64,000 nucleotides of DNA, from NCBI RefSeq assembly GCF_000209165.1, contig NC_009048.1, forward strand, positions 1 through 64,000, written 5' to 3'. Under the pieces are notes generated by a model. It did not search any database, had not been told where the DNA came from, and saw nothing but the letters and a program-made list of their open reading frames with translations. Position 1 is the stretch's first letter. Every line of letters starts with the position of its first letter. Source of the stretch: Scheffersomyces stipitis CBS 6054 (lineage: Eukaryota; Ascomycota; Pichiomycetes; Serinales; Debaryomycetaceae). The position numbers and the translations under genes were made by a program. Shown here one piece after another: positions 42,493 through 54,026 of this stretch.

Positions 42493-45400
42493 GGTGGCTT
42501 GCGGTGTAAGATGGGCTCTGGGGTTTAAAAAAATCAAGTTTCGTGGAGACAAAAAAGATTAATGAGACTGGTGAAGAAGGAGAAAATAATCGAGGTAGTG
42601 CTGCGATTAGATTGAGATCCAAACCAATTCCTAGCGAATTCGCGAGGGAAGCAATGAAGGTACAACGGAGTTTTAGTGCGCTCTCAGGGAGAAGCAGCCG
42701 TTGATATAGCAGGAATATTTTTCGAGGGGAGAATGACGATGTTATAATCACGACACCTCCAGCTAACAGCAATTGGCCTAACCAAAAAAGTGTGAAGTGC
42801 AAATAAATTTACTGTTGGAGTGTGCAGACAGGGCCAGGCGCTTGTTACTAAACGATCAATGATTATCGGTTGGTTTGTTTCAACTTTAAAAACCGATGAC
42901 AATGTCGGGATATATATACTCTTTGAACAATTGCCATATTTTTATACGTTTCTGGTTGGCTTATATTTATATGAGCCCGATATACATGTCCCATGACAAG
43001 ACATGGAATTCGTGCTTGCTAATTTTTAGAGGTCGTTTAATTTTGGTAAGGCTTTTTTTAGTCCCAACTACTGCTGTCTGTGATATTTGGAGATCGGAAT
43101 CACTCTGGAAGCAGGACTAAAAATTGCATGCAGGTGTTCTGTAACATTGAAATATTGCAATATTTTACAGCCTTACAAGAAATATTTTATTATTTTCATA
43201 TCCAAAGGTTTCATCCAATGTCTTCGATATGGGGGAACCCGTTTCTATTTTGTACCTTCTCTGACTGTTGCCCTATCTAAAACTGAGCTCGCTACACTAT
43301 TCACAGGGTGCAACCATTCTTCCATCACAATCAGCCCGGAAATATCACAAGCAATGACCCTCCGTATCTCCAGTGATACATCCGCTATCAACTTGTGAAG
43401 GCCTCCACCAGATGGGCTTGTCGAGAATTTCTCAATTACACATTGCCTAGGCTTATTACGCCACGGACAAGAAAACTATTGCCTAACTACGGGTTGTCTT
43501 CTCTTGCTCTTATGATCTATCCCAACAAAAACTGGCAGACAATCTCCGGATGTCGCTTATACAACCTGACTTGACTCCTTCTCTTGTTTGAATATACTAT
43601 TTTGACTCTATCAAGTGTGCCTTTGATAGATCCTAAAACACGAGCTTAGGAGGTTCCATCGCATATTGGTAGCTTTTAGCAAGGTGCCGAGTATTTTCTT
43701 GTGTTTGACTCAACTTTATTGTCTAGTCAATTTGACCTGAATTGAATCTTTGTCTTGTGTTGATTAGCAGAAGAGCGCGTTCATATTGCATTTCCGAAAA
43801 ACCTTATTCCACCATCATGTGGGCTTTTACTGTTTCAAAAGAAGAACGCACAATGGCACAAAAAGATAATCGATAAAATTAAGAAGCTGCGATTCCCATA
43901 GATTAGCGTTTTTTGCCTAATCCATCTATCCCATGTACATGTGATTGCAGAGATGCATGGCCACAAAAAGACACTTCAGCCGTAGGGAAATCTGGATAAT
44001 CCATCTCAATTGCAATAACATTATCAGAGCTACCATTGTTGCTAGCGCCACCCTACGAAGGGCATTGAAACGATAGTGCGTCCAAGAAAGTTACAATCGA
44101 ATCTCTCATCCATCTGAAAAAGAACTGTGTTTAGACGTTGGTTACACCGCTTTTCGAATCCGGAAATAAACGTGCAAACAAATTTCCAGCGAAGACTTGA
44201 AATAGCCAAACCAGCAACTAACTGCATAAACCTTGGTATCTTTGGCTAGCTGATTATTTCAATTACATGTACTTCTTGACAGAGTGTATGCATATGCACC
44301 ACGGTTCCATCAAAAAAAATGCAACTTCAAACTTTAATTTGTTTGTAAATATTTTTTCTCTCAAAAATTCACTTACATTCTCAGCGATGAAAACAGTTCT
44401 TTTTTTTGCTCGCTAACATTGTGAAGAGAAGCTGTGGCAAAACGTTCATACTTGAACCTTAAGGAGAGAAAGACTATTTCTTGAATTGGTCTCTAAATTA
44501 ACCTTCAACTGATTCTTATGAATTTTGCTTGTGTGCTCACTCGGATAAAGTAGTTACCTTTTCTTCTTAAATCTATTATTTACGATGGAAACAATCAGTA
44601 GCTTAGCGTTTCCATGCACAGTCTCTAACTAGCGACCAGCTTCTCTAAATCGAACGATTCTATGGCTTGTTTGCTTGGACTATCATGACCACAATTTCTC
44701 TTAGCTTCCGACAAACCCATTGTTATTGACTCTAAGACCCTCCTTCTTGGAAATACAATTGTTTTTGACTTTGACGAGATCCTTTCGAAGATCAGTTCCG
44801 TCAATCCAGAAAGATATTTCGATTAATCGCAAACTAAAGGCTGATTTCTCTCTAAATTCAAGAATACTACGTTGCTTTCTGGTAGCATTATTTAAAAATG
44901 GATGTAGAATTGTCAATGAAGGAAGGGCTCATAGTCGGAAATTATCTCTTGTTTTGAGGATACCAGCAAGTGTGCAACCGTAATTTGTCAGAAACGAGTA
45001 GTAAAATATTGTGTTCTAGAAGGGTGTTTCCCCTCAATAATATTTCTAATGTGGACATTCAATGGAATGGAGAATTAAACAACAGTAGACTCAGAGAAGA
45101 AACCACTAGTCAGCATAAAGTTCAGAAACTATCTTGATCTCCTTCTTTGCGATATTGGCTTCTCATAATTGTAAGAAATTTTCTGCGGTGAGACATATGA
45201 TTGCAAACAAGATGCAAACAAGATGCAAACAAGATGTATGGGACGATACCAATACGGATATTCATGTTGTCAATATATAAGGCAATATCGAATGGAACAT
45301 ATGGTAGGGACAAAGTGAAATGAGAGAGTAGCGTATGCGATTGAGTGACAATAATTCTGATTGAGAAATTTCGACAACTCCCGAAAGGTAAGACTTCCAG

Positions 45401-45748
45401 AGACACCACTGATCTAGATTGTTCTTTTGCAAAGGCTACTTTATGCGAATTCGTACATGGTGTAGGCGAGTACCTTACATAAGAGTATGATAGATAAAAT
45501 ATGCATCAAATATTCCGCGTCAATCCTTGCCTAATTGGGATCGCGCGGAATCGTGACTCAGTACACTATCAGAAAAGAGAGAAGGCAACAAGAAAATGAA
45601 TCAATTAATTAGTTTGAGATTCTTCCATGGTCTTCCATTTGAAGATTCATAACGAACAGGCCAGAGTATATAAACATTCACATATCTGGTTTCTTGTAGA
45701 ACCTTTGAAATAGAAACTATTCTTACTTTTAGACAAACGATTGACATA
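42493..45748. other. 3.26-kb divergent spacer
   Basis: The region lies between the ATGs of the Ndt80-like regulator and the aminotransferase. Only short frames (up to 103 codons) occur and none is recognisable. Long upstream regions are usual for heavily regulated yeast transcription factor genes. It contains the 11-bp tandem repeat at 45200-45236. Confidence 0.55.
45200..45236. repeat. 11-bp tandem repeat, about 3.4 copies
   Basis: GATGCAAACAA is repeated (first copy ATTGCAAACAA, last copy truncated to GATG), about 510 bp upstream of the aminotransferase ATG. Confidence 0.75.
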
Positions 45749-46963
45749 ATGGTAAAGCAAGAAGATTTCGATGTGGAGCAATTCATGGACAAGTATGAAA
45801 CCAACATTGTCAACAATATGGGAGAAACATGTTGTGACTCTTTAAGCGTAAACCAATTGCTTGAGTTGATATCCAAGGAAAAACCCGAAGTCGATATCAG
45901 TTTGAAAAGAAAGCAAATATGTGATTTGATCTTGGATACTAAGGCCACCTACGGCCATATTAGAGGTTCTCCAGACTTGAAGTCAGCAATAGCAGCAATT
46001 TACAACGAAGACTTAAAAACTGAAGGAATTTCTAACGATAATATTGTTGTCACAAATGGTGCTATTGGTGCAAACTTCTTAACATTGTATTCTCTTGTCG
46101 ATGCTAATGATAAAGTAATAGTTGTCAGCCCCACTTATCAACAATTGGGGAGTGTAAGCGCAGTTTTCTCTCAATCAAAGGTCAATGTGATCCCTTTTGA
46201 ATTGAAATATGAAAATGAATACTTGCCTGACTTGGTCGAATTGAAGCAATTAATTGAAACTCATTTTCCTAAGCTAGTAATTATCAACAACCCAAATAAT
46301 CCTACTGGGGTCGTCTGGGACAACGAAACTATGGAAAAAATGGTAAACCTCTGTAAATCGAAGGACGTTTGGTTGATGTGTGATGAAGTATATCGTCCAT
46401 TATATCATTCTGTAAAAAGAGAAGATCAGCCAAAATCAGTGGTTAATTATGGATATGCAAAAACAATTTCTACCGGTTCAACTTCAAAGGCATTTGCATT
46501 TGCAGGGTTGAGATTGGGTTGGGTTGTGACTCGTGATAAGGCTTTGCTTGACAATTTGTTTTCGAAGCGTGATTATAACACGATCTCGGTCTCGATGGTG
46601 GATGACAGTCTTGCCACGTTGGTTTTACAAAACCACAAAGTTATTTTGAAAAGAAACTATGATATTTGCTTGAAGAACATTGAAATTGTTCAGAAGGAAA
46701 TAGACCATTCTAATGGATTGCTTAGCTGGATAAGACCAAAAAGTGGAACAACTTGTTTTATCAAAATTAATATTCCAAATCTCGACACCTACAAATTGTG
46801 TAGTGAATTAGCCGAACAACACAATACTTTAGTGGTACCTGGTGAAGTATTTGACAACAGAGCTGGTTTCCTCAGGGTTGGGTTTGGAAATTCTCCTGAA
46901 AGCATTGTTGGAGGGTTTTATGAATTAAAAAAATGGTTTATCAAAAATGGTTACCAAAAATAA
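45749..46963 (+). CDS. PLP-dependent class I/II aminotransferase
   Basis: 404 residues from ATG. The fold-type I pattern is complete: VVTNGAIGANFLTLYSLV, VIVVSPTYQQLGSV, IINNPNNPTGVVWDNETM, WLMCDEVYRPLYHS, STGSTSKAFAFAGLRLGWVV (the Lys that binds pyridoxal phosphate is in STSK), and a C-terminal FLRVGFGNSPESI with the substrate Arg. The opening (FDVEQFMDKYETN..GETCCDSLSVNQLLELI) resembles a group of aminotransferases common in bacteria, near capreomycidine synthase and ACC synthase-like enzymes, rather than core yeast enzymes such as Aro8 or Bna3. The amino acid substrate is unknown. Horizontal origin is possible. Confidence 0.85.
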   Translation: MVKQEDFDVEQFMDKYETNIVNNMGETCCDSLSVNQLLELISKEKPEVDISLKRKQICDLILDTKATYGHIRGSPDLKSAIAAIYNEDLKTEGISNDNIVVTNGAIGANFLTLYSLVDANDKVIVVSPTYQQLGSVSAVFSQSKVNVIPFELKYENEYLPDLVELKQLIETHFPKLVIINNPNNPTGVVWDNETMEKMVNLCKSKDVWLMCDEVYRPLYHSVKREDQPKSVVNYGYAKTISTGSTSKAFAFAGLRLGWVVTRDKALLDNLFSKRDYNTISVSMVDDSLATLVLQNHKVILKRNYDICLKNIEIVQKEIDHSNGLLSWIRPKSGTTCFIKINIPNLDTYKLCSELAEQHNTLVVPGEVFDNRAGFLRVGFGNSPESIVGGFYELKKWFIKNGYQK

Positions 46964-48938
46964 CCAAAGCTTTTCGATGGAATAATGGAAAATAAAAGTG
47001 CCGACAAACAATCTGAAATTAGAATTTATTCCGTCAATGGCTCATGTTCTTTTTTTATTCTATAGGTATAATATGATCTGTACTTCTGTTTTTTTGTACA
47101 GAAGTAGATTTATGTTTTGCCAGATTGACGATTAATAAAGAAATCTTTCCATTTATCATCTGCAATAACCATGGTATTTCTAGTTGCAAATTCAAAATAA
47201 ATTAAATGATAACTAAAATAGTCATGATGGGATCTGATTCTATATTTGAGATATTTTTAGATTTTAATGTTAGACCAAAGGTACCGATAATAAAAGTATA
47301 TCAAGGAATACTTGTATGGACGAAACAGCTGGATGTTTTCTAAGTACTTCCTTTTTGGAAGTTATTGGTGTAATATTTTTTATATGCAGCAACAGAGGAC
47401 ATTTCCAGGATTTCCCCACGGTAGGAAACAAAAGGTAGAAGAACAAAGGATAATGGAAAAGTGATATTAAGCATCGTTAGAGCCAGCATTATCCATATGA
47501 TTGGCAATGTCAAGCTGCTGCCAGTCTTGTTGCGAAATTACTAAAACAGAGTAAGGTTATTAGAATACTATTTTTAGAAACTGTATACATGCGCAAGAGA
47601 GTTAGTGGAAGCTCAGTCTAATTTTCAGGAATGGAATTGATGTACGAAGGAGAGAGAACGTCAAAAAAGAGTTGGAGCCATTGTCAAGTGTGGCCATTAT
47701 ATTACGACTATGACACAGAAAGGGTAAAATTCCTAAGGCTTGTTATATTGTAATTACATGGACACGTTAACACAGGCGGAAAATATGAATTTATACGAAC
47801 AAAGTAAAAAACCACTTCAGCATAGAAGCCATAAAACTGAGAGTGAAAAATCCGTATCATTGTTGGAGAGATTGATAATTACATCGAAAGATTGCAAGAA
47901 AATTCGGAGATCAGGATGTTAGATGTACCTTCTGTATCTACAGAAATAGATGAAGAAATGAAGTGAGGCATAAAATATTTCCTCTGCATCTGAACACGGG
48001 CCGTTTCGGGCCAGCCAGAAGTAAAATGATTGGAAACAGGAGAAACGGCTACAGTAAATGAACGTACTAACTTTGTCCATGAAAGTATAGAGCTACGGGT
48101 TTCATGAGCTGCCCATAGAGCAGGTGCTGACGATAGCACTGTCGAAGAAAATTTAGAATGCAAGCTTGCACAAGACTTTGTGCGTGATTCATGCCGCTCC
48201 TGCTGGTGGGATTTCTCGTGCAGCACCTGGTGTTGATCTTTATGTCGGTTATTAATATAGAAATGGCGGGACTGGTTATTTATAGTTGTACATGTTTGTA
48301 AGTAAGCTATCTCATGCTGGCAAAGTTTTGCGTGTACGAAACGCCCCCCCATCGTCCTCCATTAGTAAAATTACGTTTTCGTCCTACCTCCCCTGAATGG
48401 TACAAAATAATTATTTATTTAATTTTCCGCCAGATTTTCTTCACATTGCGCTTGGATCACATTTATATAAATATATGTAGATTCTTTGTACAAGCGCCGT
48501 AGAATTTTAGATTTTTGAGAGCCCACATCTTGTTTCCCCATTGGGTCCAGACCATAAATTGTATCTGTTTTTTCTGAGTCGATTCAATTGATCTCTCTTT
48601 ATATACTCCAACGTTCCAATTCATCGTTGATTTCGCTGTCTAACTCCCGCTATTCTCAGCCATTCCCAGCGCCAATTTCATTGCGCATCCCCCACTGAAT
48701 CATATTGATTGCGAGATATTATTCCAGATTTAACTGGCGATTCTTTCTTCGTCCACCCCACTATTATTAGCGACATCCACATTTCCTGGTTCCGCCGTAC
48801 GCCCAGACTCATCGACACGTATCCCCGGTCATTGAGCCTTACATAGTATTCTCCCAACTCCTGGCAGTCATCGGATAACCTATTCATACTCTTTTGTTCC
48901 AATCGTTTCAGATTCCTTTTTCATTACCCACACCATCC
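46964..48938. other. Intergenic region upstream of the MAP kinase
   Basis: About 2 kb without a supported gene; frames reach only 157 codons (47879-48352, minus), with unconvincing composition. A hairpin at 47081-47106 lies in the 3' flank of the aminotransferase. The last 300 bases are pyrimidine-rich, as in yeast leaders. Confidence 0.55.
47081..47106. terminator. Hairpin in aminotransferase 3' flank
   Basis: TACTTCTGT and ACAGAAGTA form a perfect 9-bp stem around an 8-base T-rich loop, about 120 bp after the stop codon. Yeast 3' ends do not need hairpins, so this may be incidental. Confidence 0.25.
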
Positions 48939-50672
48939 ATGAATAAGGACCATAAAGACGGCAGCGTCGCTGCCACCCCCAATATATACTACGGACGATC
49001 CGTCAACAAGGTGTTCAACCAAGACTTCATTATAGACAAACGGTTCAAGATCGTAAAGGAGCTTGGCCATGGAGCCTATGGTATAGTATGCTCCGCCAAA
49101 TACGACGATGGATCCGGCAACGACGACATCACCACCAACAATAATGATGCTGCTGGCAACTCGTCATCATCTGATGGATCGTACGTGGCCATAAAGAAAA
49201 TCACCAATATCTTTTCCAAAAAGATATTGTGCAAACGGTCGCTCCGTGAGCTAAAGTTGCTCCAGTTCTTCCGCGGTCACAAGAACATCACCTGCTTGTA
49301 CGATTTGGACATCATTCCCAATCCGTTGAATGGTGAGTTCAACGAAATCTATTTGTACGAAGAGTTGATGGAGTGTGACATGCACCAGATTATCCGGTCG
49401 GGACAGCCACTCACCGATCTGCATTACCAATCTTTCATCTACCAGGTGTTGTGCGGTCTCAAATACATTCATCTGGCCGACGTGTTACATCGGGACTTGA
49501 AGCCGGGCAATCTCTTGGTTAATGCTGATTGTGAGTTGAAAATCTGTGACTTCGGGTTAGCCCGAGGCTTCTCGGAGAACCCCGAACAGAATGCCGGTTA
49601 CATGACAGAATACGTAGCTACCAGATGGTACAGAGCCCCTGAGATCATGTTGAGTTTCACCAACTACTCGAAGGCTATTGATATCTGGTCTGTAGGTTGT
49701 ATTTTGGCTGAACTCTTAGGAGGAAAGCCTCTTTTCCGCGGAAAGGACTACGTAGACCAATTGAACCAGATTCTATTGGTATTAGGCACTCCGAAAGAAG
49801 CCACTTTGACCAAGATCGGTTCTGTGCGAGCACAGAACTACGTCAGGTCACTTCCCTTGATGAAGAAGGTGAGTTATAGCGAGCTTTTCCCTAACGCTAA
49901 CCCTTTGGCACTTGACTTACTTGAGAAGATGTTGACTCTTGACCCATTCGAGAGAATTTCGGTCGAAGAAGCATTGAGCCATCCTTATCTTGCCGTGTGG
50001 CACGATCCACAAGACGAGCCCGAGTGTCAGGTCAAATTTAACTTCAAATCGTTTGAAACGGTAGACAATATGGACGACATGAAACAATTGATCATAGACG
50101 AAGTAAAGAAGTTTAGAGAGTTTGTTCGTAAGCCCATCCACGAACAGCAGCAGATTCAATTACAGATCCAGTTGCAACAGCGGCAAATCGAAGAACAAGA
50201 AGCAGCAGCTGAAGCCCACAGAAAGGAACAATTGCTCGAACAACAGAGACAACAACAGCAGCAACAACAACTTCAAGACCAACTCAATGTCATGGATATC
50301 GTTGAAACTCCGGCTGTGCACAACCAGACATACGATGCCCAAATGCTCCATAGTGCTGGTGCCTCGGGTTCGTCGAATTCGCATTTAGCCCATCCAAACG
50401 CTCCAGTGAATACAAATCCCGAGTTCTCCAATAACGCTGATGTTCAGTACTACCAGTCGATTCCCAAGCCCCAAGAGTTGGACGAGTTCACTTTCTCTCA
50501 CGGCAGTAACTCAGCTGCTGCTAACGACTTGTATGAGAACAATAGCTTACAGTACCAGAATCTGCAGACGCCAGCTGAGTTTCAGAACCAGTCTGCTTCG
50601 GACTTGTTCCGTTTGGAAGAAGAGTTGGGATTCGGTCTAGATGGCAATTCTATGTTTGGTACCAACTATTAG
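48939..50672 (+). CDS. MKC1: Cell-integrity MAP kinase (Mkc1/Slt2)
   Basis: 577 residues from the ATG at 48939 (MNKDHKDGS); the frame is open 15 codons earlier only via a TTG. The kinase domain contains [12 protein letters not shown] (P-loop), VAIKKI (catalytic Lys), [23 protein letters not shown] and the activation lip TEY ([16 protein letters not shown]). An Asp/Asn-rich insert follows the P-loop. The C-terminal third is Gln-rich and low-complexity, as in Slt2. It is the terminal kinase of the Pkc1 cell-wall integrity pathway, phosphorylated on T and Y by Mkk-type kinases. CTG codons at residues 161 and 179 matter: residue 179 lies in KYIH[CTG]ADVLHRDLK, where MAP kinases have serine. Confidence 0.95.
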   Translation: MNKDHKDGSVAATPNIYYGRSVNKVFNQDFIIDKRFKIVKELGHGAYGIVCSAKYDDGSGNDDITTNNNDAAGNSSSSDGSYVAIKKITNIFSKKILCKRSLRELKLLQFFRGHKNITCLYDLDIIPNPLNGEFNEIYLYEELMECDMHQIIRSGQPLTDLHYQSFIYQVLCGLKYIHLADVLHRDLKPGNLLVNADCELKICDFGLARGFSENPEQNAGYMTEYVATRWYRAPEIMLSFTNYSKAIDIWSVGCILAELLGGKPLFRGKDYVDQLNQILLVLGTPKEATLTKIGSVRAQNYVRSLPLMKKVSYSELFPNANPLALDLLEKMLTLDPFERISVEEALSHPYLAVWHDPQDEPECQVKFNFKSFETVDNMDDMKQLIIDEVKKFREFVRKPIHEQQQIQLQIQLQQRQIEEQEAAAEAHRKEQLLEQQRQQQQQQQLQDQLNVMDIVETPAVHNQTYDAQMLHSAGASGSSNSHLAHPNAPVNTNPEFSNNADVQYYQSIPKPQELDEFTFSHGSNSAAANDLYENNSLQYQNLQTPAEFQNQSASDLFRLEEELGFGLDGNSMFGTNY

Positions 50673-50951
50673 CATCTTAGTCTTTTCAATTGTAACATAG
50701 TGTCAGGTTTGTAATTTTACTTTAATTTGAAGCATCAGTTCTTGAACTTCTAAAGTTGTAAATGCTTTTATTTCATGCTGCTCTTGTACTCTCAATTATA
50801 ATCTTCTGGTGTATTTCATGATATTCTTGTACGCTTAATTTATTGTTCGTATACACCTATTCTATTCTTTACTTAGATAATTTCATGTTTTTTTTTTCAA
50901 TTACCATCATTTCATGTTCATTTTCATATCCTTCTATAGATCTATACATTC

Positions 50952-53900
50952 TCAACCAATGCAATACCTGAAGATATCACCACTTTTACCGAAGCACCAG
51001 AGGTTGTAGGCATCAACGAAGAACCCATCAATCTTACCATCACTTACAAGTGCCGACAAGTCCAAGCTCATTAAAGGCACTTCAATGGATGGGACCAACT
51101 TATCATTGACTATTGGTGGAATCACCGTAGAATACCTCTTTGTGCCACTACTCAATCCTGCCTTTTTAGCAAGAGCCTTGTAGTGTCTTTTCAATCTCAA
51201 GTCAAAGAGAGACTTGTACAACGAAGTCAAAATTTCTATCTGATCCTGCGTATTCTCTTCGTTAGTGGTGACGATGCTGGAATTGTTATACACCTTTGAG
51301 GGTCTTCCAGCAACAAGAGGATCGTTCAAAGTGTTCTGAGAGTTGGCAGCTAAGATAGTAGTCATATTCATACTGCCGCTTGCACCGAATTGAGCTCCCC
51401 CAACTGCAAGAAGAGGATGGTCCTCGTTATTTATAGACCTGGTCCGGGTATGGAAAGAAGAACCAGTTTTGATAGGAACATTTCCAGGAGAAATTGTTGT
51501 AATCACCGGTAAAGTTCCTCCTGGGTTAGAGCTCTTCCTCGTATTAAGAGGGCTGGGACTGTTCGCATGACTGACAAGTGGAACAGGCGACTTCACTACT
51601 AAAGGAACTCCAGAAGTACCATGTATGGATCTTCTTTTATGTGTAGATATCTTTTCCTTGTTTTCCTTTTCTTTCTCCAAGGGTGGTAGCTTCTTCACCT
51701 TAGGAAGCGCCTTGTAGTCAAATTCCCAAATAATGATCTTCCCATCAAACCCACAACTGATAAGTTTGTAGACCAGATTCTTTACGGAGGCTTCCTGTTC
51801 CAAATCACCCTTGTTAAACTCATCTTCCTTGATGAATCTTATTTTCTTGATAGTGTTGGTATGGCCCTTGAATCTTCCTACAATGCGAATTTCCTTAATC
51901 AAAGGTGGATAGAGTTCTTTCAAAGGAGTATTTAACAATCTCGGAGTATGGTTATGCTCGTTTCGAGAAATGTCAAAACTGTTTGAAGGGGTGGTGTTGC
52001 TGGGAGATAAGAACATTGCAGCAGAAGGCAAGTTCGCCGAGTTTACAGAGTTTAGCGTTCCACTTCTGGATCTTCTGCCCACCACTCCACTTGAAGTCGG
52101 GTTCAAACCATTTACATTGGTACTAGAATGGTAATTACTGCCTGTGTTCTTGGTGAGAAGTCCATTCACATTGTAGTAGGTCATTTTGAAAATTTCAATG
52201 ATATCACCTTTGCCAACAATGCAAACGAACCTGAAGTCCGGAGAAAATTCAATACCAGTTATACCATCATTGAAGTAATTGGAAAGTAAGTCAGTTAGAA
52301 CAGAATTGTTTTTGATATCGCTGGTATTGCCATAGCTCTTATCATGGGTGAAGATCAAATCCATAAAACGCACAAGGCCATCGTCCGCACCAATTGCCAA
52401 GATCATGGGCTGGACTTCACTGTGAGAAAAGTCAGTATTTTCTGAGTAAGGCATTGTCGACGAGATAGCTGTTATTGGCTTATAACTGACTCTGAAATGC
52501 CCTACCAAATAGTTGGGGCTGTAACTATCTGTTTCTTCGCCTGAACTAGAGCTAGCCTTCTTGCAGAAAGGTGAAAGATCGAACTTCTTAAAGTAACTAA
52601 TGTAGGCGTCTTTTCCAACCAACTTCTTTTGGTATCGCGATGATCCGGACGAAGCCGATGAAACTGACAGCTTTTTCAATTTCTCTTCTGACTGGTTATT
52701 TGTCAGAGGGTTGGATCGTGAAGCATATGGATCTAATATCATAACTTCACCATTACTGTACCCGGCTACAATTAGGTATTCATAAAGAGGATGATGAAAG
52801 ATTTCCAACGCTGTCACATCCACATTGCCAAAAGAACTAGAATAAATGTGCGATGAAGCTTTAGAGCTTATGGATACATTGTCTGGGTTGGGTGGCATTT
52901 GGCCAAAACCAAGATCATCAAAGATCTGGTAGTTCAATGCATGCAAATTGATGATTATGACTTCACCCGAGTCGAAACCAAGGATTACAATTGGTTCTCT
53001 GCTTTTGTTGACAAAAGTCTTGAGAGCAGTAATTATCGAGTTTTGCCGGAAATGTATACGTAATGCCGGTTCCTCTATAACTTTTTGATACTCCTTTTTA
53101 GATACAGTAGAAGTACCAGCACTTGATTTTGTGTTTTGGTTAATACTCTTCTTGCTTTCGTCAGTCTCGTAAGATTCAAGATATGGCAAGATCGGTGTCG
53201 ATGTATTTACAGACTTGGTATTCTTATAGTTGCCTTCTGTGTCCATAGTAATGACATTGAGGACATTGATATGGGCCAGAATCAACAACTTCGAGGTCGA
53301 TGGGTCTCTGAGCTCAGTGGAGTACGATTCGCTGTTGTACAGTGTCACCTTTTCAATCAAGAAGTTCGAAAGAGGGACTTTTATCGGTTCTATGAAGTTG
53401 AGCAAGTTCTGGTAATGGTCAGTCGAGGAAGAAGTAGTATTGTCTATTTCACTGCTGGAAGTACCTGTGGCGGTTATACGCAAGAGTCTATTGAAGTTGC
53501 TAGTGAGTTTGTTGAAGGTTTTGCCTTGGTTCAAAGTCGATTTTGAGGTATCCTCCCCCGGAACTCGGTTGGAAGATCTACGACGAAGAAGCGATAAATT
53601 GTTCACTTCGAGAATGTCCAGCAAACAGCCTGGATTCAACTGGGTCACCTTGAAAGGATCGTGGGCAAGTGGGTTGATGTTGGCTCCAATATGCATGTTT
53701 CCCTCGGACTCTTTGTCCTTTTGTTTGACTACTTTCTTGAACAAGTTGGTGACATGGTAGGGTAACAGGACGTAGGTTGTTGATTCGTTAGAAGCCGGAT
53801 TGAGCGGAACTCTGGATATATTTAAATAAGTATTGTCTAGAATTGCTATTGTTGACTGGTTGGTGCCTGTGAGTGGCCAAGTGATCGACCTTTCACCGTT

Positions 53901-54026
53901 ATTCAAGGGTTCATTTTCCAAACTGAAGTGGACATTTGAGTCGAGTGAGGTAAAGCCCGGAGCAACCGAATTGAGAAACACCGCAGTGTTCGGCAATTGG
54001 TCCATAGAGACTTGTGTCAGGGTCAT
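50952..54026 (-). CDS. WD40-repeat protein, CreC/WDR20 type
   Basis: 1024 residues, ATG at 54026. WD-like blades are scattered among disordered inserts: IVILGFDSGEVIIINL, EYLIVAGYSNGEVMILDPYA, MILAIGADDGLVRFMDLIF, DGITGIEFSPDFRFVCIVGK, GHTNTIKKIRFI and LISCGFDGKIIIWEFDYK. The order (SNGEVMILDP, then KPITAIS, DDGLVRFMDL, then FSPDFRFVCIVG) resembles CreC/WDR20 proteins, which bind and activate a deubiquitinase and affect carbon catabolite repression in filamentous fungi. The long N-terminal region and the Ser-rich inserts are unusual. Assignment is by eye; a different WD40 group (Dgr2/YMR102C) is possible. Confidence 0.65.
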   Translation of the reverse strand: MTLTQVSMDQLPNTAVFLNSVAPGFTSLDSNVHFSLENEPLNNGERSITWPLTGTNQSTIAILDNTYLNISRVPLNPASNESTTYVLLPYHVTNLFKKVVKQKDKESEGNMHIGANINPLAHDPFKVTQLNPGCLLDILEVNNLSLLRRRSSNRVPGEDTSKSTLNQGKTFNKLTSNFNRLLRITATGTSSSEIDNTTSSSTDHYQNLLNFIEPIKVPLSNFLIEKVTLYNSESYSTELRDPSTSKLLILAHINVLNVITMDTEGNYKNTKSVNTSTPILPYLESYETDESKKSINQNTKSSAGTSTVSKKEYQKVIEEPALRIHFRQNSIITALKTFVNKSREPIVILGFDSGEVIIINLHALNYQIFDDLGFGQMPPNPDNVSISSKASSHIYSSSFGNVDVTALEIFHHPLYEYLIVAGYSNGEVMILDPYASRSNPLTNNQSEEKLKKLSVSSASSGSSRYQKKLVGKDAYISYFKKFDLSPFCKKASSSSGEETDSYSPNYLVGHFRVSYKPITAISSTMPYSENTDFSHSEVQPMILAIGADDGLVRFMDLIFTHDKSYGNTSDIKNNSVLTDLLSNYFNDGITGIEFSPDFRFVCIVGKGDIIEIFKMTYYNVNGLLTKNTGSNYHSSTNVNGLNPTSSGVVGRRSRSGTLNSVNSANLPSAAMFLSPSNTTPSNSFDISRNEHNHTPRLLNTPLKELYPPLIKEIRIVGRFKGHTNTIKKIRFIKEDEFNKGDLEQEASVKNLVYKLISCGFDGKIIIWEFDYKALPKVKKLPPLEKEKENKEKISTHKRRSIHGTSGVPLVVKSPVPLVSHANSPSPLNTRKSSNPGGTLPVITTISPGNVPIKTGSSFHTRTRSINNEDHPLLAVGGAQFGASGSMNMTTILAANSQNTLNDPLVAGRPSKVYNNSSIVTTNEENTQDQIEILTSLYKSLFDLRLKRHYKALAKKAGLSSGTKRYSTVIPPIVNDKLVPSIEVPLMSLDLSALVSDGKIDGFFVDAYNLWCFGKSGDIFRYCIG

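Noticed and set aside
42493..42552. 20-codon upstream extension of the Ndt80-like protein
   Set aside because: It begins at TTG; the first ATG is at 42492 and the extension lacks recognisable conservation.
48894..48938. 15-codon upstream extension of the MAP kinase
   Set aside because: It begins at TTG; ATG at 48939 gives the normal N-terminus.
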